A stretch of DNA of 64,000 nucleotides from Brevibacterium album DSM 18261. Lineage in GTDB: Bacteria > Actinomycetota > Actinomycetes > Actinomycetales > Brevibacteriaceae. The stretch spans positions 62,001-126,000 of the forward strand of contig NZ_AUFJ01000010.1 of NCBI RefSeq assembly GCF_000426445.1, in the 5' to 3' direction. A program made the translations under genes and the position numbers. Shown here one piece after another: positions 26,369 to 34,572 of this stretch; position 1 is the first letter of the stretch; each line of letters opens with the position of its first letter. Under the pieces are notes generated by a model. It made no database searches. It was not told the origin of the DNA and was given only the letters and a program-made list of their open reading frames with translations.

Positions 26369-26393
26369 CCCCGTGGCCTTCGTGGCCACGGGG
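26369..26393. terminator. GC-rich hairpin after the TetR gene
   Basis: CCCCGTGGCC, loop TTCGT, GGCCACGGGG. Perfect 10-bp stem with no U-run, 210 bp downstream of the TetR gene and before the damaged ABC operon. The 270 bp from 26160 to 26429 hold no supportable gene. Confidence 0.5.
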
Positions 26394-26459
26394 CTCTGCC
26401 GCCGGCGCTCATAGCACCATTGGATTATCGATCACGCGACGCTGCACGCCTCCGTCTGC

Positions 26460-27215
26460 GCAGACTCGGGTGCCTTGCGCGCTGCGGCGCGCGTCGCGAT
26501 CCAGCCGGTAAGCGTCAGCGCGACCTTGCGTTCGGCACCAAGGGTGCGGACGTCGAGGCCCTGCAGGACGAGCTGGTCCGCCAGGGCAAGAGCATCGAGA
26601 AGTCCGGCTGGTTCGACTGGGCCACCTGGAACGCCTACCGCGAGATCGCTATGGACGCCGGGATCACGGTCGATTACGGCCAGCTGGCGCTGAACGAGGT
26701 CCTCTGGCTGCCCCAGGCCAAGACCGCCGCGGCGTCCTGCCCGATCAGGCTCGGTCAGCGCGTGGTCGCCGGAGACGCACTCGCTTCGTTGCCGACGCCG
26801 GTGCTGGCGGCCTCGGTGAAGAGCTGGCCGACCGATCTCGTGCCGGGCGAGCGCACGCTCTCCGTCAGCGGCACCGAACTGGCGATCAGCGAGGACGGCC
26901 GGGTGACCGGCGACCAGGTCCTCGCCGCGCTGGCCCAGACAGAGGCGTACATGGCCTACGCGGCCAATCCCGAGGGCGGGCAGGTCTCGGGCGAGCCGAA
27001 GCTCGTCGAGCCGATCACCGTCTACCCGGTGCCCACCTGCTGCTGTCGCCACGAGCGGCGCTGACACCGGCTGCGTGCAGGCCGAGGGCGCTGACCCCCT
27101 GGACGTGCGGATCGTCGGATCGCGCCTCGGCCGGACCTACCTCTCCTTCGAGGACGAGAAGACCGTGCCGAAGAGCATCGACGCCCGAGTGGAGCCGGAG
27201 CTGACATGCGAGTGA
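26460..27215 (+). pseudogene. Damaged periplasmic adaptor (HlyD/MacA-like with peptidoglycan-binding-type domain)
   Basis: First protein of an ABC exporter operon, broken in two places. One frame near 26470 reads ALRAAARVAIQPVSVSA, the start of an adaptor barrel. The frame then changes and continues from about 26535 with LAFGTKGADVEALQDELVRQ, GWFDWATWNAYREIA (peptidoglycan-binding-like repeat) and TLSVSGTELAISEDG. At about 27045 it shifts back: SGADTGCVQAEGADPLDVRI to SIDARVEPELTCE, TGA at 27213. The N-terminal membrane helix and roughly 40-50 residues after the first segment are missing, indicating an internal deletion. Its last 10 bases overlap the ATPase start, so the gene order of a MacAB-like operon is preserved. 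Confidence 0.65.
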
Positions 27216-27826
27216 CCACCCACGCCCTCGGGCACGCGTTCGACGGGTTGCCGTCCCTCTTCGAGGGGCTGTCGACCACGATGGAGCCCGGGCACGTCTA
27301 CGCCCTCACCGGCCCTTCCGGCTCGGGCAAGTCAACCCTGCTGGGCATCCTCGCCGGCTGGATCCAGCCCGCCATGGGCAGCGTGCGGCGCGAGGGCGTC
27401 GAGAAGGTCGGCTGGATCTTCCAGAACCCGCACGGCGTCGCCCGCCGGACGGCGCTCGACCACGTCTCCTACGCGTACCTCGTCGAGGGCGTGCCCCGCG
27501 CCGAGGCCGAGGAGCGGGGCCTCACGCTGCTGGAACGGTTCGGCCTGCTGGAGAGCCGCGCCAAGCAGTTCCGAGCGTTGTCCGGCGGAGAGGCGCAGCG
27601 CCTCATGCTCGCCCGCGGCATCGCGACCTCCCCGGATCTGCTGCTCGTGGACGAGCCCACCGCTCAGTTGGATCTGCGCACCGCGGCGACGGCGAGCGAG
27701 GCGCTGGGGAAGATCGCCACCGCCGGAACTATCATCGTCGTGGCGACCCACGACCAGCGCACGAAGGACGCGTGCACCGACGTGATCGACCTCAGTGCTT
27801 TCAACGCGGCGGGGGTGGCGGCATGA
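27206..27826 (+). CDS. ABC transporter ATPase (LolD/MacB-type)
   Basis: 206 residues with Walker A GPSGSGKSTLLG (about 37-48), Q-loop VGWIFQNP, signature LSGGEAQRLMLARG, Walker B LLLVDEPTAQLD and H-loop VVATHD. Size and signature fit the LolD/MacB/FtsE class that drives mechanotransmission-type exporters. It overlaps the adaptor pseudogene upstream by 10 bp and the permease downstream in ATGA. All catalytic residues are intact, so the ATPase-permease pair may still work without the adaptor. Confidence 0.93.
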   Translation: MRVTTHALGHAFDGLPSLFEGLSTTMEPGHVYALTGPSGSGKSTLLGILAGWIQPAMGSVRREGVEKVGWIFQNPHGVARRTALDHVSYAYLVEGVPRAEAEERGLTLLERFGLLESRAKQFRALSGGEAQRLMLARGIATSPDLLLVDEPTAQLDLRTAATASEALGKIATAGTIIVVATHDQRTKDACTDVIDLSAFNAAGVAA

Positions 27827-28917
27827 GGCGCGGGCCGGGCATGAGGACCCGGGACGCCCTCGGGGAAGCCTTGCGCAACCTGACGTCGGGCACCACGCGG
27901 GCCTCCCTGTTCGCGCTGCTGCTGACCGGGCTCTGCCTCGCTCTGACGGCGTTCGACCTCATCGCCGTGACCGGCTTGGTCTCCAGGGCCCAGGAGTTCT
28001 CCCAGCGCGGCGCAAGCGTCACCATCATCAAGGCCGAGGGAGGCGTCGACGGCCGGGTGTGCGACGCGCTGGCCCGCCACGACGGGGTCCGGGCGTCCGG
28101 CGCGCTCAAGAAGCAGGGAGAGACGGCCTTCAGCGTGCTGCCGCAGAGCCCCGTCACTGCCTTCTCGGCGAGCCCGGGCTTCTCCGACATGCTGCCCGAG
28201 TCGACGGGCGCTCGGACCGACGGGCTGCTGCTGCCCACCTCGGTGGCCGACTCTCTGGGCGCGCGCACAGGCCAGGTCCTGGACACCCTCGACGGGCCGA
28301 CACGGCTGGCGGGCACCTACGAGTACCCGGACGACGGACGCCCGGCAGGCATGGGCTACGCGGCCATAGCGCCGGTCCCGGCAGGGTTGCTGGCATTCGA
28401 CGAGTGCTGGCTCGACCAGTACCCCGGGGCGAAGACGACCACCGATCTGCTGTACACGACGCTGTTTGCCGACCTGCCCGCCGACGTCTCGCCCCAGGTG
28501 GTCCAGCACAACGCGTCGCTGGGCAAGGCCGGGGACCCCGCGGCCGACTACCTGGCCAGGCAGACACGCCCGATGCCGTTGATCACCGGGCTGGCCGGGC
28601 TGCTCGTCGGCCTGAGCGCCATCTGGAGCCGACGGCTGGAGTTCGCCTCAGCCCTGCACACCGGCGCGCGCAAGCGCGACCAGCTCCTCACCAACCTCCT
28701 GGAAACCGTGGCCTGGACGGCCGCGGCGGTCATCGCGACGACGCCGGTGATCCTCTGCGCCGCCTTCGTCGCCACGCCTGCGGCAGACCACGCCTCCGTG
28801 GTGGTCTCCGCACTGCTGATTCCCGTGTCCTGCGCGACGGGAGCGCTCCTCGGAGCGGCCGTCGCGACGGCTTTCATCAGAGAGGACCGGCTCTTCGCGT
28901 ACTTCAAGACTCGATGA
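27823..28917 (+). CDS. MacB/FtsX-like ABC permease
   Basis: 364 residues. One transmembrane helix near the start (ASLFALLLTGLCLALTAFDL), a large extracytoplasmic domain (about residues 50-255), then three helices at the C-terminus (LITGLAGLLVGLSAIWS, TAAAVIATTPVILCAAFVAT, SALLIPVSCATGALLGAAV). This four-helix plan with an outer domain is that of MacB/FtsX-type permeases. The start lies in ATGA overlap with the ATPase stop. The ligand is unknown; bacteriocin, antimicrobial peptide or lipoprotein handling are usual roles of this class. Confidence 0.85.
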   Translation: MRRGPGMRTRDALGEALRNLTSGTTRASLFALLLTGLCLALTAFDLIAVTGLVSRAQEFSQRGASVTIIKAEGGVDGRVCDALARHDGVRASGALKKQGETAFSVLPQSPVTAFSASPGFSDMLPESTGARTDGLLLPTSVADSLGARTGQVLDTLDGPTRLAGTYEYPDDGRPAGMGYAAIAPVPAGLLAFDECWLDQYPGAKTTTDLLYTTLFADLPADVSPQVVQHNASLGKAGDPAADYLARQTRPMPLITGLAGLLVGLSAIWSRRLEFASALHTGARKRDQLLTNLLETVAWTAAAVIATTPVILCAAFVATPAADHASVVVSALLIPVSCATGALLGAAVATAFIREDRLFAYFKTR

Positions 28918-28981
28918 CGCGGCGCACGGGCCCGCCCCCGGAAGTCACGCACATGACCACCACGAGAGAAAGAGAAGCATC

Positions 28982-29644
28982 ATGAAGCACCGCATCACCC
29001 GCTGTCGAAGCGCGGCCGCCGCCCTCAGCGCGTGCCTGCTCCTCACCGCCTGCTCCGCGCCGGCGGAAGAACCAAGCTCCACGGACCCTGCTGCTCCGCA
29101 GGAGCAACCCGCCGGATCCGGGGCCGACGACACCCTCGCCCAGCTCATCGACAAGGGCCTCGAACAGGTCCAGTCCGACTTCCAGCGCGAGGTGCTCCAG
29201 AAGGCGAAGGAGACCGGCGAAGTGAGCGAAGCGGACTGGAAGGAAGCGAACAACCGCTTGGCCCAGTGCGCGAAGGACGGCGGGCTGGAGATCGAGCTGA
29301 TGTACCAGGGCGCGGAAGTGCAGTACATCTCGCCCGCGGGAACGGACTCCACCGAAGAGACGCGAGCCAAGGAGAACGAACTCATCCTCGAGTGCGAGAT
29401 GAAGACGAACGCATTCATCAAGGACGCGTACGCGTACCTCAACGGGAGCCAGGGACCAGGAGAGGACTACGCGTTGGAACGCGCTGTGCTGGCCTGCCTG
29501 ATCGACAAGGAACTCGTGCCGGAAGGCACCACCCTGGAACAGTTCCTCGCGTCCATGAACAACGACGATGCGACCTCTCGCACGGACGAGAGTTCCACTG
29601 AGGGGAATGAAGAGTACGACGCCTGTTGGCGCGAGAACATCTGA
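28982..29644 (+). CDS. Secreted lipoprotein, acidic
   Basis: 220 residues: basic N-terminus, hydrophobic AAAALSACLLLTAC with lipobox LTAC, then a strongly acidic soluble domain with four spaced cysteines (LAQCAKDGG, ILECEMKTN, VLACLIDKE, YDACWREN), suggesting two disulfides. The domain looks like two similar halves, each with the pattern Cys-x-x-x-(D/E). AGAGAAAGAAGCATC precedes the ATG. It lies 64 bp after the permease in the same direction and is probably part of the exporter operon, perhaps the external binding or immunity partner. A hairpin follows. No family name recognised. Confidence 0.75.
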   Translation: MKHRITRCRSAAAALSACLLLTACSAPAEEPSSTDPAAPQEQPAGSGADDTLAQLIDKGLEQVQSDFQREVLQKAKETGEVSEADWKEANNRLAQCAKDGGLEIELMYQGAEVQYISPAGTDSTEETRAKENELILECEMKTNAFIKDAYAYLNGSQGPGEDYALERAVLACLIDKELVPEGTTLEQFLASMNNDDATSRTDESSTEGNEEYDACWRENI

Positions 29645-29681
29645 CAGCGAGCTTCACTTCGAGTAGCGGATCGGGAGGAGC

Positions 29682-29719
29682 AAAGGATCCCGCAGTCGGC
29701 TGAGGCTGCGGCGTCCTTT
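29682..29719 (+). terminator. Terminator after the lipoprotein gene
   Basis: AAAGGAtCCCGCAG...CTGCGGcgTCCTTT: a long imperfect stem ending in TTT, placed 38 bp after the lipoprotein stop codon. Confidence 0.7.
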
Positions 29720-29789
29720 GCATGGGAAGAATGGGTGCCGACCATTGTGCCCCGGAGGCCCTCCAACGCCGCGATCTAGAATCGTCGAC

Positions 29790-30305
29790 ATGGAACGAGC
29801 GCGTGCAGACGTAGCCCTACATGCTCCGGAGAACGAGGACGGGTTCCGCGGAGTCAGCGAAGCGCATGCCTGGCAAGAACGCGGCACGCGCATCCTGGAC
29901 GAAGTTAGATCGAGCGGGCCCTTTGAGGCGATCGACGTCGAAGACCCGTGGAGCGCTGCTTCCCTCGACTCGACCGAGCGCAGGATGCTGGAGAACTGGT
30001 CAACAGCGGAAGACATCCCTGCGGAGGTCCGTTCGCAGTACGAGCTGTTCCTCGGCGAAGGTCTGCGACGACGTTTCGGCGGCGAATGGGAGTCACTGAC
30101 ACCGGGACTGCTCGGGGCCGCCTCGGAGGACCAGCCTGCCGGACGGGGCGTCCGATACCGGACCACCGGCACGATCGACGTCGTCTCGAGCCTCGTCGCC
30201 CAGGCATACCGCGCAGGAACAGGCACCTGGTGGTCTTCGAGCTTCGAGACCACCGGGCAGCTGTCGAGCGGCGACGGACGATCCAGGGATCGATCGGAGA
30301 GCTGA
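29790..30305 (+). CDS. Hypothetical protein
   Basis: 171 residues, soluble, acidic, no signal or membrane segment. It contains TERRMLENWSTAEDIPAEVR and FLGEGLRRRFGGEWESLTPG, then SSLVAQAYRAGTGTWWSSSF. The pattern 'GEGLRRRFGGEW' followed by a C-terminal hydrophobic patch recalls small proteins that sit beside toxin or immunity genes, but I do not recognise the family. The start at 29790 is chosen for spacing; the ribosome-binding site is weak. It stands between the ABC operon and an SdpI-like gene, all in the same direction. Confidence 0.55.
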   Translation: MERARADVALHAPENEDGFRGVSEAHAWQERGTRILDEVRSSGPFEAIDVEDPWSAASLDSTERRMLENWSTAEDIPAEVRSQYELFLGEGLRRRFGGEWESLTPGLLGAASEDQPAGRGVRYRTTGTIDVVSSLVAQAYRAGTGTWWSSSFETTGQLSSGDGRSRDRSES

Positions 30306-30395
30306 CCGCGACCGCGGCACGATGACGGGTGAACACCGACTGAACGATGCGACTCGGCATCGCGACGAGCGGAGGCCGTTCATTAGGCTCGGATC

Positions 30396-30800
30396 ATGGA
30401 CAGCGACTTCGCCCCACTGGGCAGCGTCCTGATCACCGTCATGGTCATGCTGCTGGGCGCGATGATCCTCTTCTTTGCGATGCTGGCCAGGCGCGGCAAG
30501 CCGGACCGGAACTTCACCACAGCCGACCGGCAGGACCTGCACAGCCTCATCTGGACCTCGGAAGAGACCTGGCAAGCCTCACACCGGGCGAACGCACCGT
30601 GGCTGTTTGCGGCCGCGTCCGGTCCGCTCGCCGGCGGCGCGGTCATGATCGGCGCGATGATCTCTCTGGGTGCGGGCAGCGCCATGACGTTCGTCCTCAC
30701 CGTATTGTGCGTCGTCCTGTTCTGGACACTTGCCTGCTGCACCGCGGCAGGCATCGCCGGACGCATCGCAGCCAAGCAAGTGCTCACACGGAACCGGTAG
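30396..30800 (+). CDS. SdpI-like small membrane protein
   Basis: 134 residues with three hydrophobic segments (VLITVMVMLLGAMILFFAML, AGGAVMIGAMISLGAGSAM, VLTVLCVVLFWTLACCTAAG). The sequence SEETWQASHRANAPWLF between helices 1 and 2 matches the W-x-x-H-R-A-P-W signature of the SdpI/YhfL family. In Bacillus, SdpI protects against the SdpC toxin. Here it may be an immunity protein or simply a membrane protein of unknown role. The ATG at 30396 opens 91 bp after the preceding hypothetical gene. Confidence 0.7.
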   Translation: MDSDFAPLGSVLITVMVMLLGAMILFFAMLARRGKPDRNFTTADRQDLHSLIWTSEETWQASHRANAPWLFAAASGPLAGGAVMIGAMISLGAGSAMTFVLTVLCVVLFWTLACCTAAGIAGRIAAKQVLTRNR

Positions 30801-30830
30801 GCCTCGCACTCAGCGGACGCAGGCGACCTG

Positions 30831-31364
30831 CTACGCCCCAGCTTCTCCGCCGGTCCCGACATGAGTGACCGGCGTCGAGTCCCCCATTGCCAGGCACAGG
30901 GTCCGCAGGAGGTCGGCGAGGGTCTCCCGGTCACCAAGCTCAACTGCGGTGAGGAGCGCGTCGTCGTGGTCGAAGATCGCCCCGGCGACATCGTCGACGA
31001 CGTCTTGGCCGGCGGGCGTGAGCGTCACCAGCACGCTGCGGCCCGGGCCCGACTCGCGGGTGACCCACCCCTTACCCTCAGCCCGGGCAACGCGCTGCGA
31101 GATCGCGGCAGGAGTGACCCCCTCGAGGCCGGCAAGCTCGCGCGTGCTCAGCGTGGCTGTCGGGTCGCTCCGTCGCAGTGTTCCCAGGAGGTCCATGAGG
31201 GCCGGATCGATGCCTTTCGCCGCGAGCAGCTGTCGTCGCTCGAGGCCGAAGATGTGGGCCAGTTGCCAGAGGCGAGTCACGATCGCGACCGATGACGCAT
31301 CCAGATCCGGACGCACCCGCCTCCACGCCGCGATGATCTCGTCGGTCCTGTCTTGCTTGACCAT
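30831..31364 (-). CDS. MarR-family transcriptional regulator
   Basis: 177 residues. Winged helix: LMDLLGTLRRSDPTATLSTR, ELAGLEGVTPAAISQRVARA, KGWVTRESGPGRSVLVTLTP, the DxRxx-type wing of MarR proteins. The N-terminal dimer helices (IVTRLWQLAHIFGLERRQLL) are normal. It is divergent from the SDR gene over a 36-bp near-perfect palindrome that overlaps both promoters. Repression of the SDR gene with relief by a phenolic or aldehyde-type ligand is the likely logic. Confidence 0.93.
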   Translation of the reverse strand: MVKQDRTDEIIAAWRRVRPDLDASSVAIVTRLWQLAHIFGLERRQLLAAKGIDPALMDLLGTLRRSDPTATLSTRELAGLEGVTPAAISQRVARAEGKGWVTRESGPGRSVLVTLTPAGQDVVDDVAGAIFDHDDALLTAVELGDRETLADLLRTLCLAMGDSTPVTHVGTGGEAGA

Positions 31365-31376
31365 GCACCCAGTCTA

Positions 31377-31412
31377 CCTTAAGGTCTAAACGTCAATGTT
31401 TAGGCCTTAAGG
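31377..31412. promoter_or_regulatory. MarR operator, 15-bp arms
   Basis: CCTTAAGGTCTAAAC, spacer GTCAAT, GTTTAGGCCTTAAGG: inverted repeat with a single mismatch. It covers the space between the MarR and SDR starts, and the right arm merges into the SDR Shine-Dalgarno AAGGAGG. Binding would block both promoter and ribosome entry site. Confidence 0.75.
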
Positions 31413-31419
31413 AGGAGTC

Positions 31420-32145
31420 ATGTACATCGTCACCGGAGGGGGAACCGGCATCGGGCGCGCAGTCGCTCTCTCACTGAGCGATCATGGGCATCAGGTGCTG
31501 ATCGCCGGTCGTCGAGCCGAGCCCTTGGAAGCCGTCGTCGAACGTGGTGAGGGAAGGATTCAGGCCCTCGCGTGCGATCTCTCCACGCCCGCGGGAGCCC
31601 GTGAGGTCGCCGTCCGCATGGACGACCTCGATGAGGACGTGGAAGGGATCGTCCATTGCGCGGGCGGGAACCCGGCGATGAGGTCGCCGCAGCCGCAGTC
31701 GCTGGAAGACGAGGCCGCTCTCATCGAGGAGACCCTGGCGGGGAACGTGACCTCAGCGGGACTCATCGTCGCCGCTGTCAAGGACCGTTTCGCGGAGGAG
31801 GCGTCGATCGTGCTGTTCGGATCGATCGCCGCCGAGCACGGCATCGGCTATTACGGCCCGGCCAAGGCCGCTGTCGCCTCTCTTGCGGTCGGTCTGGCCG
31901 GGGAGCTCGGCGTACGGGGGATCCGGGTCAACTGCGTCTCACCGGGCTATATCGCCGACACGGAGTTCTTCGCCGGGCAGATGACGCCGGACCGCGAGGC
32001 GACCCTGCGAGACCAGACCGCGCTCGGACGCACCGGCAGGCCCGACGATGCGGTCAAGGTCACGGAGTTCCTCCTGTCGGAGCGGAGCCGGCACATCACC
32101 GGGCAGAACATCCACCTCAACGGCGGAGCGTTCAGCACTCGATGA
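31420..32145 (+). CDS. Short-chain dehydrogenase/reductase (SDR)
   Basis: 241 residues of classical SDR type: cofactor loop TGGGTGIGRA (about residues 5-14), ALACDLST, active site with Ser in VLFGSIAAEHGIGYYGPAKA (Ser, Tyr-x-x-x-Lys) and the C-terminal GQNIHLNGG. The Asp/Arg pattern after strand 2 (IAGRRAEPLE) suggests NADP(H). The AAGGAGG site lies within the MarR palindrome. Substrate unknown. Confidence 0.92.
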   Translation: MYIVTGGGTGIGRAVALSLSDHGHQVLIAGRRAEPLEAVVERGEGRIQALACDLSTPAGAREVAVRMDDLDEDVEGIVHCAGGNPAMRSPQPQSLEDEAALIEETLAGNVTSAGLIVAAVKDRFAEEASIVLFGSIAAEHGIGYYGPAKAAVASLAVGLAGELGVRGIRVNCVSPGYIADTEFFAGQMTPDREATLRDQTALGRTGRPDDAVKVTEFLLSERSRHITGQNIHLNGGAFSTR

Positions 32146-32329
32146 CCCCCACCCGACCCGCCTCCGAGGCAGTGCCCGCACCGGCGAAGCACATGCGACT
32201 GCGATGCCGAAGGTTCCCGGTGCAGTGCCGCCGAGGAACTGACCGGCGTCGACGTTCCGGCCGCATGAAAGGTGCAGCCTTCATTGCATCGATTCACTCG
32301 CCGGGGACCGGGCCGATAGCCTGAGTGGC

Positions 32330-32890
32330 ATGTCGTGGATCTGGGTAGTCATCGGGATCATCTCTGCGGTCATCGTGGTCCTCGTCGCGGGCTTCGCGAT
32401 CTCATACGGGGCGATACGTCGGCAGTTCCGCCGGCAGCTCGCGCAGCAGGCGACGGAGGCCGAGGGCTTCCCCGGATGGGCGGAGGAGCGCGGCTACGCC
32501 TACTCCGAGACGTTCCCCGCCGATGACATCGAACGCTTCCGCGGCCTCGGGGCGCTCCTGCCCTTCAGCGACTTCGCTCTCTCCCGCGCCGAGCACGTCT
32601 TCAGCCGGATCGAGCGCGGGAAGGCGCGGTACCTCCTCCAGCTGACGATCTGCGCCGACCCCGGGCCTGAGGCTCCCGCCGTCGGCGCGATCACAGTTGC
32701 GGTCGCGGAGGTGGCGCGCACCGGCCGCGGAGCTGCGGTCACGGACATCAAGCATCCCGGTGCGTCTCGTGATGAGGCCAGCGTGCACGCGCACGGCCGC
32801 TGGATCACCAGCTACATCGGCCGACCACTGACCCTGACGTCGCTGGGCACAGTCGAAGACCGCCTCGAACAGTACCTGCAGACGGCCTGA
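32330..32890 (+). CDS. Membrane-anchored hypothetical protein
   Basis: 186 residues. N-terminal transmembrane helix WIWVVIGIISAVIVVLVAGF, then a basic patch (RRQFRRQL) and a cytoplasmic-type domain of about 145 residues (FPGWAEERGYAYSETFPADD, LTLTSLGTVEDRLEQYL). I do not recognise the family; similar one-helix proteins occur singly in actinobacteria. No regulator or enzyme partner is evident. Confidence 0.6.
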   Translation: MSWIWVVIGIISAVIVVLVAGFAISYGAIRRQFRRQLAQQATEAEGFPGWAEERGYAYSETFPADDIERFRGLGALLPFSDFALSRAEHVFSRIERGKARYLLQLTICADPGPEAPAVGAITVAVAEVARTGRGAAVTDIKHPGASRDEASVHAHGRWITSYIGRPLTLTSLGTVEDRLEQYLQTA

Positions 32891-33514
32891 GCCGGACTTG
32901 TGCTGATCCCCACGGACAGCTGGCTTCGATGAGGAGCAACGCCGCAGCCCGAATGCCGCCTCGCACTTCTCACGGACTCGTCGGAAGTGTGCGCGACTGC
33001 AGTACAGAGACCCGATGCCAAGGTCACGCAGGGCGCGGGCAGGGAAACCAGCCGCGCCTCAGGGACAGCCGCCAGGCACGCCCGAAGATCATCCACAGCG
33101 GCGAGAAGTCGCGCGAGGCTCTGGGCGCTGGGACAATGCTGCTGACAAGAGAGGCACTTTCTCGAGGATGAATGCCGTGACCCGTCCTGCGTTGTGCGTG
33201 GCACTCTCAGCCTGCGCAGTCGTCGAGCGCTCCGCGCCGGGCACCGGGTCGCGCTCCGGTGCGGACGCAGCGGCACTCGACCCCGCAGCCTGAGAGCACG
33301 AGGACGTTCCGCTCCGCCCCTCTCCTCGGTGCTCTCGCGATCGTCGCAGCCGTCCTCCCCGGGCGCGCGCTGATTCGGGGCCCGGACGGAGCCCGCGTCA
33401 CCGACGCGACCGAGCAGCTCGTCGACGAGGCCTCGCCGTTGCGGCGGGCATCGCGGCGGGTCCCGTTCCTTGCCGTCGCGCGGCCTTCCGTGAAATCCGG
33501 GGGACGGTTCTCAG
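32891..33514. other. Gene-poor stretch with a possible lipoprotein remnant
   Basis: 624 bp. A short plus-strand frame at about 33169 encodes MNAVTRPALCVALSACAVVE and ends in TGA after about 40 codons, perhaps a decayed lipoprotein start. The next frame holds TFRSAPLLGALAIVAAVLPG, again without a complete protein. No other support. Confidence 0.4.
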
Positions 33515-33808
33515 TCAGTCGATGCCTTCGACGATGCGGAAGTCACGCTCGACGCCGTCGGAGAGCGCGGCGAGTGCCTTCTGGTAGGCCGGGCTCTCGC
33601 GTACTGCGATGGCCTGCTCGAAGCTGTCGAACTCGACCAGGACGGTGCGCTCGGCGATGCCTGCGTCGTATCCCGCGACCCGACCACCCACGACGAGGGT
33701 CCGACCACCCCCGGGTTCGACGGCCAGGCGGGCCAGCTCGTTGTAGGCAGCCAGTTTCTCAGGGTCGGAAATGGTGCGGTAGACACTGACCCAGTAGCCC
33801 TTGGGCAT
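33515..33808 (-). CDS. DUF1330 protein
   Basis: 97 residues starting MPKGYWVSVYRTISDPEKLA, then TLVVGGRVAGYDAGIAERTV and VEFDSFEQAIAVRESPAYQK. This is the full ferredoxin-like DUF1330 fold, which occurs as small dimers of unknown or monooxygenase-like function. AGGAGG lies seven bases before the ATG. It follows a TetR gene on the same strand by 95 bp. Confidence 0.88.
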   Translation of the reverse strand: MPKGYWVSVYRTISDPEKLAAYNELARLAVEPGGGRTLVVGGRVAGYDAGIAERTVLVEFDSFEQAIAVRESPAYQKALAALSDGVERDFRIVEGID

Positions 33809-33903
33809 GGGAACCTCCTGTGGTCGAAGGACCTGAACTGATGTGCAGATCTGGTCTCGGGCGATCGTCGGTGAGCGTGGGGTTGGTGCTATCGACTGCG
33901 GGG

Positions 33904-34488
33904 TCATGGCGCATCGACTCCCAAGTGGCTGATCTGTTTCGCGACGAGGGAACGCGCCTCCTCGCAGCTGATTCGTCCGAGCATCGCCGCGATGGCGAGT
34001 CCTTCGGAGGTCGCTGCGAGCAGTGTGGCCGCCTCGCTTGCCGGGAGTTCGCGCCGGCCATCGTCGGCATCGAGGAGGGAGACGATGTTGTCGTGGCGAT
34101 CTTGCCATGCGGCCGTGACCAGATCGGCGATGGCCTGGTCCTTCGTACCGGCAGTGACGAACTCGTACCAGACCGCGGTGCCGATCCGCTCGTCGACCGA
34201 GCCGGGGATCCCCATCGTGAGCAGAGCCTCGAGCCGTTCCCGGCGGGGCATGCCCCCCGACTTGACGTGCTGCGCCGTCGCGCGTCGGATGAACAGCTCA
34301 CAGGCGTGGTGGATCAGCTCGGCCTTGCTGCTGAAGTAGTGCTGCACGCGTCCCATCGACACTCCGGCGGCTTGGGCCACACTCCGCAAGCTCACGGCCG
34401 CGAAGCCCTGCTCGGCCATCACCGCGATCACCCCTGACACGATCTCTTCGCGGCGTTCATCGTGGTTCACATGTCTTGGCATACTCAC
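33904..34488 (-). CDS. TetR-family regulator
   Basis: 194 residues. HTH: ERREEIVSGVIAVMAEQGFA, AVSLRSVAQAAGVSMGRVQH and YFSSKAELIHHACELFIRRA. The ligand domain is BetI/PsrA-like. It is divergent from the alpha/beta hydrolase over 84 bp containing palindromes, and upstream of the DUF1330 gene on its own strand. It probably controls both. Confidence 0.9.
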   Translation of the reverse strand: MSMPRHVNHDERREEIVSGVIAVMAEQGFAAVSLRSVAQAAGVSMGRVQHYFSSKAELIHHACELFIRRATAQHVKSGGMPRRERLEALLTMGIPGSVDERIGTAVWYEFVTAGTKDQAIADLVTAAWQDRHDNIVSLLDADDGRRELPASEAATLLAATSEGLAIAAMLGRISCEEARSLVAKQISHLGVDAP

Positions 34489-34496
34489 GAGTGTAT

Positions 34497-34512
34497 CAAT
34501 GCACCCGCATTG
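34497..34512. promoter_or_regulatory. CAATGC-ACCC-GCATTG palindrome
   Basis: Perfect 6-bp dyad 8 bp from the TetR start codon. A second GCATTGG half-site occurs near 34546-34552 and CCAGTACTGG at 34517-34526, so the divergent region is rich in symmetrical elements. It is the candidate operator for the TetR protein. Confidence 0.5.
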
Positions 34513-34572
34513 GCTTCCAGTACTGGATCATGCTACGGTGCGATCGCATTGGAAAAGTTGACGGAGGTAGGC

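Noticed and set aside
33259-33789. Plus-strand frame with a hydrophobic start
   Set aside because: It runs antisense into the DUF1330 gene and has no recognisable mature protein; treated as a remnant at most.
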